Of a DNA stretch of 64,000 nucleotides, positions 63,058-64,000 are shown piece by piece. The translations under genes and the position numbers were made by a program. Location: contig NZ_UWOS01000003.1 in assembly GCF_900604515.1 (NCBI RefSeq), forward strand, positions 248,001 through 312,000, read 5' to 3'. This stretch comes from Arcanobacterium ihumii. GTDB lineage: Bacteria > Actinomycetota > Actinomycetes > Actinomycetales > Actinomycetaceae. The notes under the pieces were generated by a model, which worked only from the letters and a program-made list of their open reading frames with translations, was not told where the DNA came from and ran no database searches. The number at the start of each line of letters is the position of its first letter. Position 1 is the stretch's first letter.

Positions 63058-64000
63058 TTACACTCTAGCCATTTTTTCAAATTCTGCACGTGGATCTGCA
63101 CCTTCCGATGCCGCTCGGAAAGCTTCAACCGCTGCGCGTGTTTCGTCCGACATCTTCTTCGGCACAACGACCTTGAGTCGGACATAGAGATCACCGGCAT
63201 CACCCTTAGACGGCTTCATACCACGTCCGCGAACGCGCATGGTTTTGTCGGTTGACGATCCTGCTGGAACCTTGACGTGAACGACATCGCCATAGATCGT
63301 TGGCACATCGATAGTCGCACCTAGGGTTGCCTCGTCAAAGGCAACGGGAACGTTCACGTAGACGTCTTTCCCGCGTAACTCATAGACGGGATGCGGCTCA
63401 ACCAAAACCTTGATAAGGATATCTCCTGGCTCTCCGCCGTTAATTCCAGGCTGACCTTTGCCTTTAATTCGGATCTTCTGACCCTCGGTTACACCTGCTG
63501 GAATGCGCGCCGTCACCTTTCCTACTCCAGTAGTCACAGATACGGTCGTGCCCTCAACAGCGTCACGCAGTGGAATCGAAACGGTGGTAGATACGTCTTC
63601 TCCACGTTCGCGGCGTCGTGATCCGAAACCACCAAATCCCCCGAAACCTCCATGAGAATCTGCCTTCGGCGCACCGGCTCCAAACATCTGCGAAAGAATA
63701 TCGTCAAACCCTGGGGCTTGACCGCTAGCGCCGGTGTTAAAGCGGACGTTTCCGCCTCCCCCAAACATAGAAGAAAATACGTCCTCAAAGCCACCAGCTC
63801 CACCTGAGCCTGGGGCAAAGCGAGCACCACCGCCAGACATCGTACGAATCGCATCGTACTGTTTACGGTCTTGCTCGTTGGAGAGAACTTGGAAGGCTTC
63901 CGAGACCTCTTTGAATTTGTTCTCAGCAGCCTTATCACCCGGATTTTGATCTGGGTGATACTTCCGCGCTAACTTCCGATAAGCCTTTTTAATTTCATCT
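63058..64000 (-). CDS. dnaJ: DnaJ co-chaperone lacking a zinc finger (5' end outside window)
   Basis: The last 313 residues of a J-protein. The reading frame is open to the right edge. The J domain is present ([20 protein letters not shown] with HPD). A Gly/Phe-rich linker follows ([18 protein letters not shown]), then the two substrate-binding beta domains ([18 protein letters not shown]) and the dimerisation end. The CxxCxGxG zinc-finger repeats of classical DnaJ are absent, so it is a type II, CbpA-like co-chaperone, although it occupies the dnaK-operon position before hspR. It stimulates DnaK ATPase. The start lies beyond 64000. Confidence 0.93.
   Translation of the reverse strand, partial: DEIKKAYRKLARKYHPDQNPGDKAAENKFKEVSEAFQVLSNEQDRKQYDAIRTMSGGGARFAPGSGGAGGFEDVFSSMFGGGGNVRFNTGASGQAPGFDDILSQMFGAGAPKADSHGGFGGFGGFGSRRRERGEDVSTTVSIPLRDAVEGTTVSVTTGVGKVTARIPAGVTEGQKIRIKGKGQPGINGGEPGDILIKVLVEPHPVYELRGKDVYVNVPVAFDEATLGATIDVPTIYGDVVHVKVPAGSSTDKTMRVRGRGMKPSKGDAGDLYVRLKVVVPKKMSDETRAAVEAFRAASEGADPRAEFEKMARV

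Overview
The window comes from a chromosome of moderate GC (about half, judged by eye). It looks like a facultatively anaerobic, low-GC member of the Actinomycetaceae (Arcanobacterium/Trueperella-like). The evidence is a BldC-type regulator, DUF3073 and DUF3618 proteins, a LppM-type lipoprotein, GTP-dependent PEPCK, inositol-1-phosphate synthase, a dnaJ-hspR operon with a HAIR operator at clpB, and LAxTG cell-wall sorting signals. Most of it is housekeeping chromosome. I see no prophage, insertion sequence or CRISPR array. The genus is an inference; a 16S or whole-genome comparison would settle it.

Layout. 1-6.5 kb: end of a DMT transporter, an EEP nuclease, msrB, an MscS channel, three tRNAs (Glu, Asp, Phe), murJ and tpx. 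6.7-13.8 kb: a membrane-protein pair, bldC, DUF3073, an RNase II-like enzyme, a sterol-carrier-like protein, a wall-anchored 5'-nucleotidase and its TetR neighbour. 13.9-24.9 kb: purC, pckG, a LppM lipoprotein, purA, a two-component system divergent from an ABC exporter, and fbaA. 25.2-31.5 kb: fixCX, an rRNA/tRNA methyltransferase, an SDR, a DUF559-type nuclease gene between 36-bp direct repeats, xth, and a DnaQ-BRCT nuclease. 31.6-39.3 kb: a catabolic island with a SorC regulator, serine hydrolase, phosphotriesterase-family lactonase, UlaD/UlaE/UlaF homologues, a PfkB kinase and an MFS transporter. 39.4-45 kb: pyrC-K-D-F-E-B operon. 45-54 kb: a TM2 protein, ino1, a radical SAM/SPASM protein, clpB, nei, ybaK, gluQ and a GNAT. 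54.4-59 kb: a broken catalase gene and a wall-anchored extracellular nuclease. 59.2-64 kb: purT, an oxidoreductase/kinase-like fusion, a NUDIX hydrolase, hspR and the end of dnaJ.

How the genes work together. The two surface enzymes (nuclease and 5'-nucleotidase) could turn extracellular DNA into nucleosides and phosphate. They share a homologous domain just before the wall anchor. purA, purC, purT and the nearly complete pyr operon (no carAB here) cover de novo nucleotide synthesis. The HAIR operator upstream of clpB and the hspR gene 11 kb away form one heat-shock regulon. Catalase is lost, but tpx and msrB are intact.

The best candidate for an undescribed system is the 31.6-39.3 kb island. 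It looks like an L-ascorbate/uronate-type pathway without a PTS. Its 3-keto-gulonate-6-phosphate decarboxylase homologue has Arg, Glu and Lys in place of the usual catalytic Lys, Asp and His, so the true substrate or chemistry may differ. Other notable items are a PyrB fused to only the zinc domain of PyrI, an F420-reductase-like/degenerate PfkB fusion next to purT, and the repeat-flanked DUF559 gene.
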